From Segetibacter sp. 3557_3 (GTDB taxonomy: Bacteria; Bacteroidota; Bacteroidia; Chitinophagales; Chitinophagaceae), in NCBI RefSeq assembly GCF_004354985.1, contig NZ_SMSK01000023.1, forward strand, positions 19,560 to 83,559: 64,000 bases of DNA. Direction: 5' to 3'. Each line of letters starts with the position of its first letter. The stretch's first letter is position 1. The notes below the pieces were generated by a model that was given only the letters and a program-made list of their open reading frames with translations, was not told where the DNA came from and did no database searches. This document shows positions 36,289 through 45,008 of this stretch, piece by piece. The position numbers and the translations under genes were made by a program.

Positions 36289-36341
36289 AATACCCAATAC
36301 CTGAATACCTTAATACCCAATACCTCAATACCCAAAACCCA
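36289..36341. repeat. Simple word repeat (AATACCC / AATACCT)
   Basis: Seven or so imperfect copies of AATACCCAATACCT and AATACCTTAATACCC just downstream of the M48 gene stop (36342). The same words appear inverted near 38321-38340. Intergenic low-complexity sequence of this style recurs in Bacteroidota genomes. Confidence 0.7.
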
Positions 36342-37241
36342 CTAAGGAACTTCAATAACCGTCCAGTTGTTGGTGCGGCGGCTCCAGATAATTGCATAGT
36401 CTTTACCATGCAACAATCTAAAAGTGCGATCCCGGCTATTGTTGCTGAAACGAAGCCACCCATAATTGTAAACTTCGTATTTAAAAACAAAAGGCTGGGT
36501 TGTTTTCAGTGGAACCTGGCTAAAGTCGCGGCCATTATCAGACAAGTAAACGGTCATGTCGGAATTGCCGTATAGTGATAAGTATATCCAGCTTGCATCG
36601 TTAGTGGCAGGAGGGGGATTTTGCTGTGGTTGTGGAGCGGGTACCGGGCCGGTGTTGCGGGTTGGCGGGTTATAGCCCTTGGCATAATTCCAACCGTTTG
36701 CAATTGCTGTCAGCCGGTCGGCCCTTGCCGGGTGGGAGGCACTTGCAGTTGGGGATGCAATCTTTTCCATTGCCGCTCTTGCCTCACTCAGGCTTGCGCC
36801 CAATTTTGCCATAACATAACCAGAAAAATAGTCGGCTTCAATTTCTTTGGGCGGCGTGCTTCCCTGCGCATCTACAACGTGATTGCGATAATGATGACCC
36901 ATTTCATGCGCGAGGACACTTATTGACGCCCACTTTGTGCCGGCATAACCATCGAGGTTTTCAAGAAAATCATTGTCGTAAACAATGTATCGTTTGTTGC
37001 GGATAATTGTTGCGTAAGCGTTATTAATCCCGTTTTGCTCCTGGATGGTAAAGTTCTCTTTCCAGTTTACGGAGTCGAGCATAGTATTGATGTATTCCCG
37101 CGCTTCGTAAACCGATTGGAACTGGGACAGGGTACTTTTTGGCGGGATAATAATCCCACATTGATTGGTGCGCTGCCCAAAGGATACAAGGCAGGCTAAC
37201 AGGCTTAGCGTAAACAAAAGAAAACGGCTGTTATATTTCAT
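36342..37241 (-). CDS. Exported M48-like zinc metalloprotease
   Basis: 299 residues with a signal peptide (MKYNSRFLLFTLSLLACLVSFGQ). The gluzincin motif is HEMGHH (ligands His112 and His116, catalytic Glu113), with the third ligand in the downstream KEIEADYFSGYV helix (Glu135). This ExxH-plus-EAD pattern is that of the M48 (HtpX/Oma1) clan, but there are no membrane helices, so it acts in the periplasm. A Pro/Gln-rich linker (about 205-225) leads to a C-terminal beta-rich domain (about 228-299) with a YLSLYGNSDMTVYLSDNG repeat-like sequence. Substrate unknown. Confidence 0.85.
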   Translation of the reverse strand: MKYNSRFLLFTLSLLACLVSFGQRTNQCGIIIPPKSTLSQFQSVYEAREYINTMLDSVNWKENFTIQEQNGINNAYATIIRNKRYIVYDNDFLENLDGYAGTKWASISVLAHEMGHHYRNHVVDAQGSTPPKEIEADYFSGYVMAKLGASLSEARAAMEKIASPTASASHPARADRLTAIANGWNYAKGYNPPTRNTGPVPAPQPQQNPPPATNDASWIYLSLYGNSDMTVYLSDNGRDFSQVPLKTTQPFVFKYEVYNYGWLRFSNNSRDRTFRLLHGKDYAIIWSRRTNNWTVIEVP

Positions 37242-37282
37242 GGCATGTTGATTAACTTATTGGAAACGACACCTTTGAGTCG

Positions 37283-37316
37283 GTAGTTATTACCCCGGAG
37301 CTAAAGCAATAACTAC
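37283..37316. promoter_or_regulatory. Inverted repeat in a divergent promoter region
   Basis: GTAGTTATT (37283-37291) and AATAACTAC (37308-37316) are perfect inverted copies separated by 16 bases, between the divergent M48 gene and the small acidic gene. A repressor site is possible; it could also be an RNA hairpin. Confidence 0.3.
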
Positions 37317-37402
37317 GCCATTGCTACCGGTATGAAGCATTTAAAGTGGGATGATGGGCAAGCATGGTTTTTGAACTTACAGATTAACAAAACCATATCA
37401 AT

Positions 37403-37585
37403 ATGAGTAATCCCAACGAACAAAATAACCAGCCAAACCCTGAAGAAGGTGTTTCCGAAGATGATCCGGTTGAAGCCGGTAAAAAAGCCATCGAGGCAGC
37501 CAGGGCAACAGCAGGTTCCGGCACTACCGGCGACAAAGCTGAAGAAGAAAAGGCCGATGCGGAAAAGTGGCGAAACGAAGGATAG
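37403..37585 (+). CDS. Small acidic hydrophilic protein
   Basis: 60 residues, no hydrophobic segment, rich in E, D, N, A and G. The N-terminal half is proline/asparagine rich and the C-terminal half forms a charged helix (GKKAIEAARATAGSG, then EKADAEKWRNEG). It resembles the protein at 23395-23625 in size and composition, though alignment is not convincing. It lies divergent to the M48 gene. Function unknown; probably disordered or stress-related by analogy with small hydrophilins, which is a guess. Confidence 0.55.
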   Translation: MSNPNEQNNQPNPEEGVSEDDPVEAGKKAIEAARATAGSGTTGDKAEEEKADAEKWRNEG

Positions 37586-37607
37586 CTTCCTGCATCGGTA
37601 TGATGCC

Positions 37608-38168
37608 TTACCCCATTGACTTGATCTTACGGGCAACTTTACCGAACATGGGATCGATCTCGAGATCAGGAAGGCTTATCCATTTAGCAGCCGTAGACTC
37701 TTCGATATCGATATTAACTGCAGCAGGACCACGATAAGTATACAAGAAAGCAATATCGTGGTGTATGTGCGCGGGTTCACCTTTTTTCTTGTTTTCAGGA
37801 ATGGGATGACTATCGATGTCGAAGATGTTTTCGCTTTCCAGCATTAGTTCCGTTCCGGGTATTCCGGTTTCTTCAGAAGCTTCGCGCTGTGCACCTGCAA
37901 GGATCGATTCATCGGATAGTTCTACATGACCCCCGGGCTGAAGCCAGCGATCCAGGAATTTATGTTTCAACAATAGCATGGCAGTCCGGCTTGAATTCAG
38001 GATGTAAGCGCTGGCGGTGATATGGCCGGTGAAGTTGGTGCGTAGGTACAAGTCGTCTCCATCGAATGTGTTAACAAATTCGAGGAGTGCGGAGGCCCTT
38101 TGCACCTGGTCGGGATAAGACACCAGGTAATCTGACAAAAGGCTTTGTAATTGTAGTTTGTTCTGCAT
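37608..38168 (-). CDS. Nudix hydrolase
   Basis: 186-residue cytoplasmic hydrolase of nucleoside diphosphate-linked compounds. The Nudix box is GGHVELSDESILAGAQREASEETGIPG, written here in parts: Gly at GGHVE, REASEETG holding the metal-binding glutamates. Flanking sequences RQ-free LLLKHKFLDRWLQPGGH and IHHDIAFLYTY fit the fold. The N-terminal 30 residues form an extra helix (LQSLLSDYLVSYPDQVQRAS). Substrate is not predictable. Stand-alone gene. Confidence 0.9.
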   Translation of the reverse strand: MQNKLQLQSLLSDYLVSYPDQVQRASALLEFVNTFDGDDLYLRTNFTGHITASAYILNSSRTAMLLLKHKFLDRWLQPGGHVELSDESILAGAQREASEETGIPGTELMLESENIFDIDSHPIPENKKKGEPAHIHHDIAFLYTYRGPAAVNIDIEESTAAKWISLPDLEIDPMFGKVARKIKSMG

Positions 38169-38427
38169 GGCGCAAAGATGCCGCAGACCTTCCTATTCCA
38201 GGCTAAAAGCCATTAAATACTTTACCGGTTAGTTCGAGACTTGTAATTCGGAGTGATGAAGGATTATGTTGGAGGTTGTATGTTGAACTTTGTATGTGTA
38301 ACGAGATATGAGACAGCGTACAGGTATTGGGGTATTGAGTATGTGATGGAATTTGACCGGCTGATTGGTTCACTACGGAAATGCTTAGTTTTTTGCCGGC
38401 GCAAGAACGCGAGGAACAGGAGCCTAT

Positions 38428-39705
38428 TTACTTTTTTGTGTTGACCTTGTTTTTATTGATCCAATCCATTTCGATGCAAGCCTGGATAAAGGGGCCGATG
38501 GCTTTCAGGTCATCGTCTCTCTTTGGTTCGTTTACGTAGTAATCGTATGTGCCATCCCGATATGGAACACCACCAAGACCGGCACCTGCAACCGCACGCA
38601 TATAATGGTAGGTACCCTTACTGTCCTGCTCAACAAATTCTTTGATCATGCCGTTGTAAGCTTTCTGTATTGCCGGCAAAAACGAGTTGCTGATATAATT
38701 CATCCGTAAAGCTTTTGCCAATCCAAATACAAACATCGCCGTTGAAGAAGACTCAAGGTAATTGCCTTGCTGGCCTGCCTTATCGGTTACCTGCCACCAG
38801 ACTCCTGTTTTTTGATCCTGCACCTGTACAATGGCTTTCGACAAGCGATTAAGAATAGCAACCAGTTCATTTCTTCTCGAATGTGTTTTTGGAACAAGGT
38901 CCAATACATCTACAAGCGCCATCATATACCAACCCATTGCACGACTCCAGAATTCGGGCGACCTGCCGGTTTGGGGATTGGCCCAGCCCTGGAGTTTGCT
39001 TTCGTCCCAGCCATGATACAGCAGGCCTGTTTTAGAATCACGGCTGTACTTTTCCATCCATACGAATTGATTGATGATGTCGTTAAAGTCTTCGGGTTGG
39101 TTGTTTCGTACGGCATACTCTGCATAAAAGGGTTCGACCATGTAAATTCCGTCGAGCCACATTTGCGAAGGGTACTTTAGCTTGTGCCAAAATCCACCCG
39201 CCCGGTTACGGGGTTGCCATGATACCTGGTTGCGCAGCAAGGTGGCGGCCTTTCTATACTTTTCGTGCTTGTAGTTATCGTACAGATAAAAAAGTTGTCT
39301 GCCGGGTGGAATATTATCGCTGTTGTATTCTTCGATGTTGTAGGTTTTAATGCTGCCATCGTCATTGATAAAGTGATCGATAATGTGTTTGGTATATTCG
39401 AGGTACACTTTATCGTTGGTTAGCTTACCCAGCCGTTCGAAGCCGATGAGTACAACGCCAATTTCATAGTTCCAGTTTGCCGGCCGGTTCTCCTGTGCCT
39501 CGGCTACGGTTTGACCGGGTTGAATGAGTTTATCCTGCTCTAGGTGACTGGCATATTTCTTAACCACCATAGAGTCTTTGTACGTTTGCATTATCGTAGC
39601 AGCCATGCTTCGAGCAAGATCAACCTGAGCGGATGCAACACATGAACTCAGCAGGAAAGCAAAAGAAATAAATAACCTTTTTCCGGGGTAGGTATTGACA
39701 GTCAT
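38428..39705 (-). CDS. GH105 family unsaturated rhamnogalacturonyl hydrolase
   Basis: Exported enzyme of 425 residues that removes the unsaturated uronic acid left by rhamnogalacturonan or similar lyases. Signal peptide MTVNTYPGKRLFISFAFLLSSCVASAQ. The (alpha/alpha)6 barrel shows GH88/GH105 signatures: NWNYEIGVVLIGFERLG, the catalytic Asp in QMWLDGIYMVEPFYAEYA, then GWANPQTGRSPEFWSRAMGWYMMALVDVLDLV and YLESSSTAMFVFGLAKALR. The C-terminal TYDYYVNEPKRDDDLKAIGPFIQA completes the active site. No lyase, SusC or regulator gene is adjacent; the amidohydrolase gene upstream on the same strand is separated by 300 bp. Confidence 0.93.
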   Translation of the reverse strand: MTVNTYPGKRLFISFAFLLSSCVASAQVDLARSMAATIMQTYKDSMVVKKYASHLEQDKLIQPGQTVAEAQENRPANWNYEIGVVLIGFERLGKLTNDKVYLEYTKHIIDHFINDDGSIKTYNIEEYNSDNIPPGRQLFYLYDNYKHEKYRKAATLLRNQVSWQPRNRAGGFWHKLKYPSQMWLDGIYMVEPFYAEYAVRNNQPEDFNDIINQFVWMEKYSRDSKTGLLYHGWDESKLQGWANPQTGRSPEFWSRAMGWYMMALVDVLDLVPKTHSRRNELVAILNRLSKAIVQVQDQKTGVWWQVTDKAGQQGNYLESSSTAMFVFGLAKALRMNYISNSFLPAIQKAYNGMIKEFVEQDSKGTYHYMRAVAGAGLGGVPYRDGTYDYYVNEPKRDDDLKAIGPFIQACIEMDWINKNKVNTKK

Positions 39706-40008
39706 ATGGCTATATCTGGAGGTAATTACTGATACTCAAATATCGTATTTTGGTGGCTAAGCACTGCTTCTTGTTTGCCCCGAGAGGTTTAGGTTGCATG
39801 TTTTAAGCTGCCATGCCCGATGCCGTACAAGCGAGCGTGGCAAGTAAAGCCAGGCAACCAACAACTGCCCGTCCCATAAAAAAAATAAGTATGCAGGACA
39901 CTGTACCCCAACCCAGTGGGAACCCGGGTATTCCGACAAGCTTACGCGTTGTCTTGTTGACATTGTTGGTAAAAACCAGGGTAGCGTTGCTTTCAGGGAA
40001 GCGTGTTG
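39706..40008. other. Intergenic region holding dispersed element copy D
   Basis: About 300 bp between the GH105 gene and the amidohydrolase gene, both on the minus strand. The only recognisable content is the partial dispersed element at 39821-39856. Nothing else is supported. Confidence 0.5.
39821..39856 (+). repeat. Dispersed intergenic element, copy D (left end)
   Basis: The first 23 bases, containing GTACAAGCGAGCGTGGCAA, are identical to 17328-17350. The sequence then diverges. Only the left end of the element is recognisable. Confidence 0.6.
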
Positions 40009-41100
40009 CTACTTCGGAAACAATGCGCTATCCACCATTGGCAACAGCCGTAAGGCGTTTTTATAGTAGATCTTTTTCAGGATATCATCCGGCAATCCCA
40101 TGCCATACATAGCCCAGAATGCATGGTATTTCTTGTGGTATGGGAAGTATTCGTCTTTTGTTTCGAGCACCCTGAAGTAGGTATTGTATTCCTCGGGAAC
40201 CCAGCTGTCTTTACCAAATAAGATCCGGTCCTGGTATTTGGTGAAAAACTGGTTTGCGGCAATCGGCTGCCTGCCGATTTCGGCGATGACTGCACCAAAT
40301 TCGACGTAGGTATTTTTAAATTCGTCCATCAGTTTGCTTAGTCTTCGCAGGTCGTTTGCATACCAACCAAAGTGTGCATTGATGAAGGTGGTGCCAGGGT
40401 GTTTTTTAAACATGCGGTGTTGCTCATCAATCAGTTGCTGCCATGGTGCCGGATCGGTGTTGCTTCTCTTGCGACCGGGCCGGGTGACCAGCTCAAGCCA
40501 GCGTTCATTGGTACTGTCCAATGGTTCCCAAAATTGTTTGGGATCGGCCGTGTGTATAAGAACGGGGATTTTTAACTCGCCGGCTTTTTTCCAGATGGGA
40601 TCGAGGCGTACATCGTCGACCGGAACCCTTTTACCCTGGTTATCTTTAACCGAAATGCCAAGTGTCTTAAATATTTTTAGTCCGGCCGCACCATTTTTTA
40701 CGTCTTGGTCTAATTGTGCTGCCGCTTTTTGAGACCAATCGGGCTGGCCAATGCCATCGAAGTTGATGTTTGCAAATACCAGGAAGCGGTTAGCAGCGGT
40801 AGATTTAATATTAGCAACAGATTGTTTCAGCCGGTCACCATTCGAGCCACTCAGGTTGATCATAACAATCATGTTCAAGGTGTCCATAACCTTGGTTAAG
40901 CCATTCAAAACCTGAGGCGACATATTGTTCTGGTGATTGTGAATATCGATGAATGGAAACTTTGCCTTAGTGAGAACATGTTGCGGAACAACCAGTGATG
41001 AGGGAGGATTATATGTTTCGAAATCAATATTACTTTTCACCTGGGCCCCGGCGATCATTGCTACCAGTACACCTGCAATTGCTAACGGTCCTTTTATCAT
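40009..41100 (-). CDS. Exported amidohydrolase-family protein (TIM barrel)
   Basis: 363 residues with an N-terminal hydrophobic signal (MIKGPLAIAGVLVAMIAGAQ). The metal-binding start of a TIM-barrel amidohydrolase is visible as FIDIHNHQNNM, with later motifs VLIHTADP (His), TFINAHFGWYANDL (His) and ILFGKDSWVP (Asp). This matches the Amidohydro_2 group, which includes decarboxylases and lactonases acting on sugar-acid or aromatic substrates. Which reaction it performs cannot be decided. The secreted form and its proximity to a GH105 gene would be consistent with sugar-lactone chemistry, but this is speculation. Confidence 0.8.
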   Translation of the reverse strand: MIKGPLAIAGVLVAMIAGAQVKSNIDFETYNPPSSLVVPQHVLTKAKFPFIDIHNHQNNMSPQVLNGLTKVMDTLNMIVMINLSGSNGDRLKQSVANIKSTAANRFLVFANINFDGIGQPDWSQKAAAQLDQDVKNGAAGLKIFKTLGISVKDNQGKRVPVDDVRLDPIWKKAGELKIPVLIHTADPKQFWEPLDSTNERWLELVTRPGRKRSNTDPAPWQQLIDEQHRMFKKHPGTTFINAHFGWYANDLRRLSKLMDEFKNTYVEFGAVIAEIGRQPIAANQFFTKYQDRILFGKDSWVPEEYNTYFRVLETKDEYFPYHKKYHAFWAMYGMGLPDDILKKIYYKNALRLLPMVDSALFPK

Positions 41101-41448
41101 GAAGCGCTTTTACCCGCAAACTACTGCATCTGTAAAATTGTACCGCAAAAACTAAGGCTGAATCCTCATCAACATATACCGGGCAGGTTAAACAAGCGAC
41201 TACGAGACCCTTTTAATGCTTGCTCCAACAATCATAATGCGGTTTATATTCCATTGCGCAGTCTTTATATTCTTATAACTTGGTACACCATCCAGATGGT
41301 ACCGCTACACAACACAGGCTGGGCTGAAACTGTTAACCAAAGAAGCTTACTATGATAAAGGAACAACACGCAAAAGCCTTCTGCCGACTGGAATGTTGGT
41401 TAGCGGCAGGAACATAGGGTAGCTCTCATAATAAACCAGCAATTAAGT
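41101..41448. other. Intergenic region between divergent genes
   Basis: About 350 bp separating the amidohydrolase gene (-) and the PagL-like gene (+). No promoter, repeat or RNA structure that I could defend was found. Confidence 0.4.
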
Positions 41449-42531
41449 ATGCGCTTTTTGTTTTGTATCGTTAACCTGTTAGCTTTTGTGTTGCATGGCT
41501 TTGCGCAGGCGGGCGCAAGCCGGAACAGTGTGCAGGCGCGCTTGCACTATGGGTTTATTCTGGCGCATACCGAGGCTGTTCAAAATACATCTGGTGCACG
41601 GCCGATCGGACTTGAAGTGGAACTCACCAAACAAAAAACCGACACCGCCACCTGGAACCTTTGCCGTTGTTATCCCATAAAGGGTTGGAACCTTTCTTAT
41701 GTTGACTTCGACAGTAAGATATTGGGGAGTGCCGCAACACTTGGCTACTTTATTCAGCCATCATACCGGCTTGGCCTTAAGAGCCAGTTCAGTTTGAAAG
41801 GTGGGGTAGGATTAAGTTATTTAAGTAATCCCTGGCACCCGCAAACAAATCCCAGCAATCAAAGCTACAGTACACGGGTAAGTGGGTTTTTGCAGTTTGG
41901 ACTTGCCGGCGGCATACAGGTAGCACCGAAATGGTTGTTGCAGGCCGGGTTGCATTACCAGCACGTTTCCAACGGGGGCTTTAAGGAGCCAAATAAGGGT
42001 ATCAACTGGCCGACCGCAAGCATCGGTGTTGCGTCATTCAAAACTCCGTATGGTCTTCCGGCATATAACCGGCGTATAAAGCGAGACTTCCGGGGTGAGA
42101 AGCCATATGTAGAGGCAGGCCTGTTCTTTTCCGCAAAGCAAGGCACCAAACCCAACGGAACAAGTCCCCGTACCCCACTCGCAGGGGCCATTGTGCAGGT
42201 GGAGAAACAGGTCAGTTCAACAGATGCCCTTAACGCGGGTATCGAAGTTTATTATGACAACGCTTTAAACCAGCGGCTTAAGTCAGATAGCTTAACGGCC
42301 TCTGCGGTGCGTGGGGGAATATTGGCGGGGCATAATTTCCTGCTCGGCAGGTTCTTCTTCGGCCAGCAATTGGGTGTATACCTTTATAACCAAACCCCTT
42401 ACTATAACCGCTTATACCACCGGTGGACGCTACGGTATCTACTTCGCGAAAATCTTTCTGCCGGCATTGGCTTAAAGGTACACCGGCATATTGCCGACTT
42501 TATCGACCTAAGGGTGATGTATCGACTCTAA
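41449..42531 (+). CDS. PagL-like / acyloxyacyl hydrolase family outer membrane protein
   Basis: 360 residues with a signal peptide (MRFLFCIVNLLAFVLHGFAQ). An eight-stranded beta-barrel is suggested by alternating strands, and the signature YQHVSNGGFKEPNKGINWP carries the catalytic His and Ser of the lipid A 3-O-deacylase PagL. In that family the enzyme removes an acyl chain from lipid A and alters the outer membrane barrier. The protein is about twice the length of Pseudomonas PagL because of a C-terminal half (about 205-360) with more barrel-like strands. It stands alone. Lipid A as substrate is inferred from the motif. Confidence 0.8.
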   Translation: MRFLFCIVNLLAFVLHGFAQAGASRNSVQARLHYGFILAHTEAVQNTSGARPIGLEVELTKQKTDTATWNLCRCYPIKGWNLSYVDFDSKILGSAATLGYFIQPSYRLGLKSQFSLKGGVGLSYLSNPWHPQTNPSNQSYSTRVSGFLQFGLAGGIQVAPKWLLQAGLHYQHVSNGGFKEPNKGINWPTASIGVASFKTPYGLPAYNRRIKRDFRGEKPYVEAGLFFSAKQGTKPNGTSPRTPLAGAIVQVEKQVSSTDALNAGIEVYYDNALNQRLKSDSLTASAVRGGILAGHNFLLGRFFFGQQLGVYLYNQTPYYNRLYHRWTLRYLLRENLSAGIGLKVHRHIADFIDLRVMYRL

Positions 42532-42678
42532 ATGAGTGATCACGGCAGCTACACTGCTTCACTAAAACCAACACGACACTACGATCCAAGGGGCCGACAA
42601 CCTTCCAACAAAAACTGTAAGACGCATATTCACCGTAGCGAATGATAATAAATCGATTTGGATGAAAACAGGTCTCGA

Positions 42679-42906
42679 TTAGGGCTCCGGCTCTTCGAGG
42701 ATCTCCTGGACACGCCCGATCTGGCCGTCTTCCAGACGTACTTTGATGCCCCGGTGATGTTTTGGAGCGCTGGTAAGTAAATCTTTTACAACACCTTCCG
42801 TGAGTGTGCCACTTCGCTGATCCTTTTTCAGGATGATGTTTACCAGCATGCCCGGTTTGATGTTGGCCCTTAAGGTTCCGTCCATGTTTTCAAATTGATC
42901 CGGCAA
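42679..42906 (-). CDS. ywbE: YwbE family protein
   Basis: 75-residue small cytoplasmic protein of the widespread YwbE/DUF2196 family. The conserved sequence RANIKPGMLVNIILKKDQRSGTLTEGVVKD, then HRGIKVRLEDGQIGRVQEI, is nearly the family consensus. Length agrees with B. subtilis YwbE. The function is not established; the fold suggests a small KOW/SH3-like beta barrel that could bind RNA, which is a guess. Stand-alone, on the opposite strand to its neighbours. Confidence 0.92.
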   Translation of the reverse strand: MPDQFENMDGTLRANIKPGMLVNIILKKDQRSGTLTEGVVKDLLTSAPKHHRGIKVRLEDGQIGRVQEILEEPEP

Positions 42907-43025
42907 TATAGGATGGTTGAATCGAATAACAGGTGAATTTGAATAGCCTGTTGTAATTAGAATAACATGGGTTTACACCTTGACGCATATGTTAAAATGT
43001 GTTAAATTGAATAAAAAAGCATTAC

Positions 43026-44021
43026 ATGAGAAAATTTTCAACTCCCCTGATCGGGCTGATTTTTCTTGCAGTATCCTGTAGTAAGCAAGACGCAAAAACA
43101 ACCCTTGAACAACAACAGCCGCAAGAAACAATTGCTGCTTTGCCGGAACGCAGGTGTGCTTCACAAGAAGTTCTTGAGCAGCAGCTCGCTACCGACCCTT
43201 CGTTAAGAAAACGCATGGCCGACATTGAAGCTCATACACAGAAGGTGGTAAAGAACCGGGGTAATCTCCGGGCAGCTGGTGGAAGAATTGAAATCCCGGT
43301 AATTGTGCACGTGGTTTACAACACTGCTGCAGAAAACATCAGCGACCAGCAGGTAAACTCCCAGATCGCCGTGCTCAATGAAGATTTTAATAACCGTAAT
43401 GCCGACCGGGTAACGGTTCCTGTAGAGTTCCAGGATGAACAAACCAGTGTTGGGGTACAATTTGTGTTAGACCGCATCATCCGGGTTCAAACAAGCAAAA
43501 AGAGGTTTAGCTATTATGCTGATGATGTGAAAAAGGCCACTACTGGTGGCAGCAACCCGGTTGAGCCCACCAGGTACCTGAATATGTGGGCGTGTAACCT
43601 TGGACAAAACCTGCTTGGATATGCGCAATTTCCCGGTGGAGCTCCTGAGACAGATGGTGTGGTTGTATTGTATTCGGCCTTTGGCAGCCAATCGAAGACA
43701 AGCGGAAGTTATATTGCTAACTATAACCTTGGCAGAACGGCCACGCATGAAGTTGGGCATTGGCTAAACCTCCGGCACATTTGGGGAGACGCGACCTGTG
43801 GCAACGACCTTGTTGACGACACTCCGCAACACAATACCTCGAATGGCGGATGTCCTTCGTACCCACACCTGAGCACCTGTGCCGGCAATCCTGTGGAAAT
43901 GACGATGAATTATATGGACTATACCTACGACGGATGCATGAATATGTTTTCTAACGGGCAGCGTGACAGGATGCTCGCAACCTTTACTTCAGGCGGCCCA
44001 AGGGCTGCCTATGCTAAATGA
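43026..44021 (+). CDS. M43 family (pappalysin/cytophagalysin-type) zinc metalloprotease lipoprotein
   Basis: 331 residues; lipoprotein signal MRKFSTPLIGLIFLAVSC with lipobox Cys18. The metzincin motif HEVGHWLNLRH (His241, Glu242, His245, His251) is followed by the cysteine-rich GDATCGNDLVDDTP segment and the Met-turn NYMDY. The region before it (about 80-230) is the usual M43 prodomain/catalytic half with VIVHVVYNTA and NEDFNNRN. It probably degrades proteins at the cell surface. No T9SS tail, consistent with lipid anchoring. A hairpin follows the stop codon. Confidence 0.93.
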   Translation: MRKFSTPLIGLIFLAVSCSKQDAKTTLEQQQPQETIAALPERRCASQEVLEQQLATDPSLRKRMADIEAHTQKVVKNRGNLRAAGGRIEIPVIVHVVYNTAAENISDQQVNSQIAVLNEDFNNRNADRVTVPVEFQDEQTSVGVQFVLDRIIRVQTSKKRFSYYADDVKKATTGGSNPVEPTRYLNMWACNLGQNLLGYAQFPGGAPETDGVVVLYSAFGSQSKTSGSYIANYNLGRTATHEVGHWLNLRHIWGDATCGNDLVDDTPQHNTSNGGCPSYPHLSTCAGNPVEMTMNYMDYTYDGCMNMFSNGQRDRMLATFTSGGPRAAYAK

Positions 44022-44038
44022 TGAACATCGGCTATTTG

Positions 44039-44067
44039 AGCGCCGCCCGGAGAACCCAGGCGGCGCT
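44039..44067 (+). terminator. Putative terminator after the M43 protease gene
   Basis: AGCGCCGCC (44039-44047) pairs with GGCGGCGCT (44059-44067): a 9-bp GC-rich stem, 17 bases after the stop codon. It is followed by TCGCTTTG, a weak T tract. Confidence 0.55.
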
Positions 44068-44193
44068 TCGCTTTGTAAGATTAGGATTCAACCATTGGTA
44101 AGACAAACCCAGGAAGAACTTACAGGGATAATCCGGTTTACAGAATAGTCTTCGAATGGTCGACCTTTCCCCGAAAGGAATTAAGCGTTACTT

Positions 44194-44607
44194 ATGGCTC
44201 CAAATCGAATACATTTTAAAAACCTACCTACCCATGCCGGTGGTGTGGTTTACCGGGAAATTGATGGCAGAAAAGAATACCTGGTGGTCACCGCCAGAAG
44301 GTTCAGGTTTATCTGGGTGTTACCGAAGGGTCATATTAAACGGACTGAACCTGATGAACGTGCGGCGCTACGGGAGGTGCAGGAGGAGTCTGGTGTTATT
44401 GCCGCTATTGAGCGTAAGCTCGGAAATGCCACCAGGAGGCGATGGAACTTTGAACGGCAGGTTGTTGCTTTCTTCCTGATGCGGTTTATTGATGTAGCCA
44501 ATGACAACGGAGAAAACAGGAGGGTCGCCTGGTTGCCTTTGCAAAAGGCCATCCGGAAACTTTGGTATGCGGATCAAAAAGCAATACTGGAAAAAGTTGA
44601 AATGTGA
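44194..44607 (+). CDS. Nudix hydrolase
   Basis: 137-residue Nudix protein. The box is GHIKRTEPDERAALREVQEESG with the REVQEESG metal site; it is preceded by FIWVLPKGHI, characteristic of the Ap4A/diphosphoinositol polyphosphate (MutT/DIPP-like) branch. Start ATG at 44194 gives MAPNRIHFKNLPTHAGGVVY, the usual first strand. No other gene is close enough to suggest an operon. The substrate cannot be read from the sequence. Confidence 0.9.
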   Translation: MAPNRIHFKNLPTHAGGVVYREIDGRKEYLVVTARRFRFIWVLPKGHIKRTEPDERAALREVQEESGVIAAIERKLGNATRRRWNFERQVVAFFLMRFIDVANDNGENRRVAWLPLQKAIRKLWYADQKAILEKVEM

Positions 44608-45008
44608 CAGGTATGTGCTAAAGGGTCAGGCAATAGCTCGGATCAAGATCAAAATCAGGGGTAATTCTTTGTAGGTAAAAAGTGTTTACTGGTCCCAATT
44701 AATTTTAAGATTATGCCTAATTTAGTAAGGACGGGTTATGCAGCCTGCGTTGTAGTACCCCTGTATCACCCTTAATTTTAGATGCGTGCGGCACAGAAAT
44801 CAAAATTTAATCAGGAAGAAAATTATACTTGTCGACAAAGAAGGAGTGCTAAAAGCAAAACGATCGCCCATGCACCCACGGGTATTATTTACCCAGCAAT
44901 TCGGGTTAGTGATAGCCGTTTGGATAGCTTTTTTAATATTCATAGCTATTTACACCGGCGCAATCAGGTTTTAAGCAGGGGAAGCCTTACCTGAATTCAG
45001 CTACCCGG
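44608..45008. other. Intergenic region with a possible tiny membrane protein
   Basis: About 400 bp. A short frame from a GTG at 44786 to 44974 (62 codons) ends in one strong hydrophobic helix (LFTQQFGLVIAVWIAFLIFI) preceded by positive charges, which could be a real small single-pass protein. An overlapping frame from 44782 is unlikely. No other feature was recognised. Confidence 0.4.
44786..44974 (+). CDS. Possible single-pass small membrane protein
   Basis: 62 codons from a GTG start. The N-terminal half is basic (RHRNQNLIRKKIILVDKEG, KAKRSPMHPR) and the C-terminal half is one membrane segment ending AIYTGAIRF. Composition and the positive-inside pattern look genuine, but no family is recognised and there is no start context to judge, so it is uncertain. 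Confidence 0.3.
   Translation: MRHRNQNLIRKKIILVDKEGVLKAKRSPMHPRVLFTQQFGLVIAVWIAFLIFIAIYTGAIRF

Noticed and set aside
44156..44479. Plus-strand frame overlapping the second Nudix gene
   Set aside because: It overlaps the recognised Nudix gene in another frame and has no motif.
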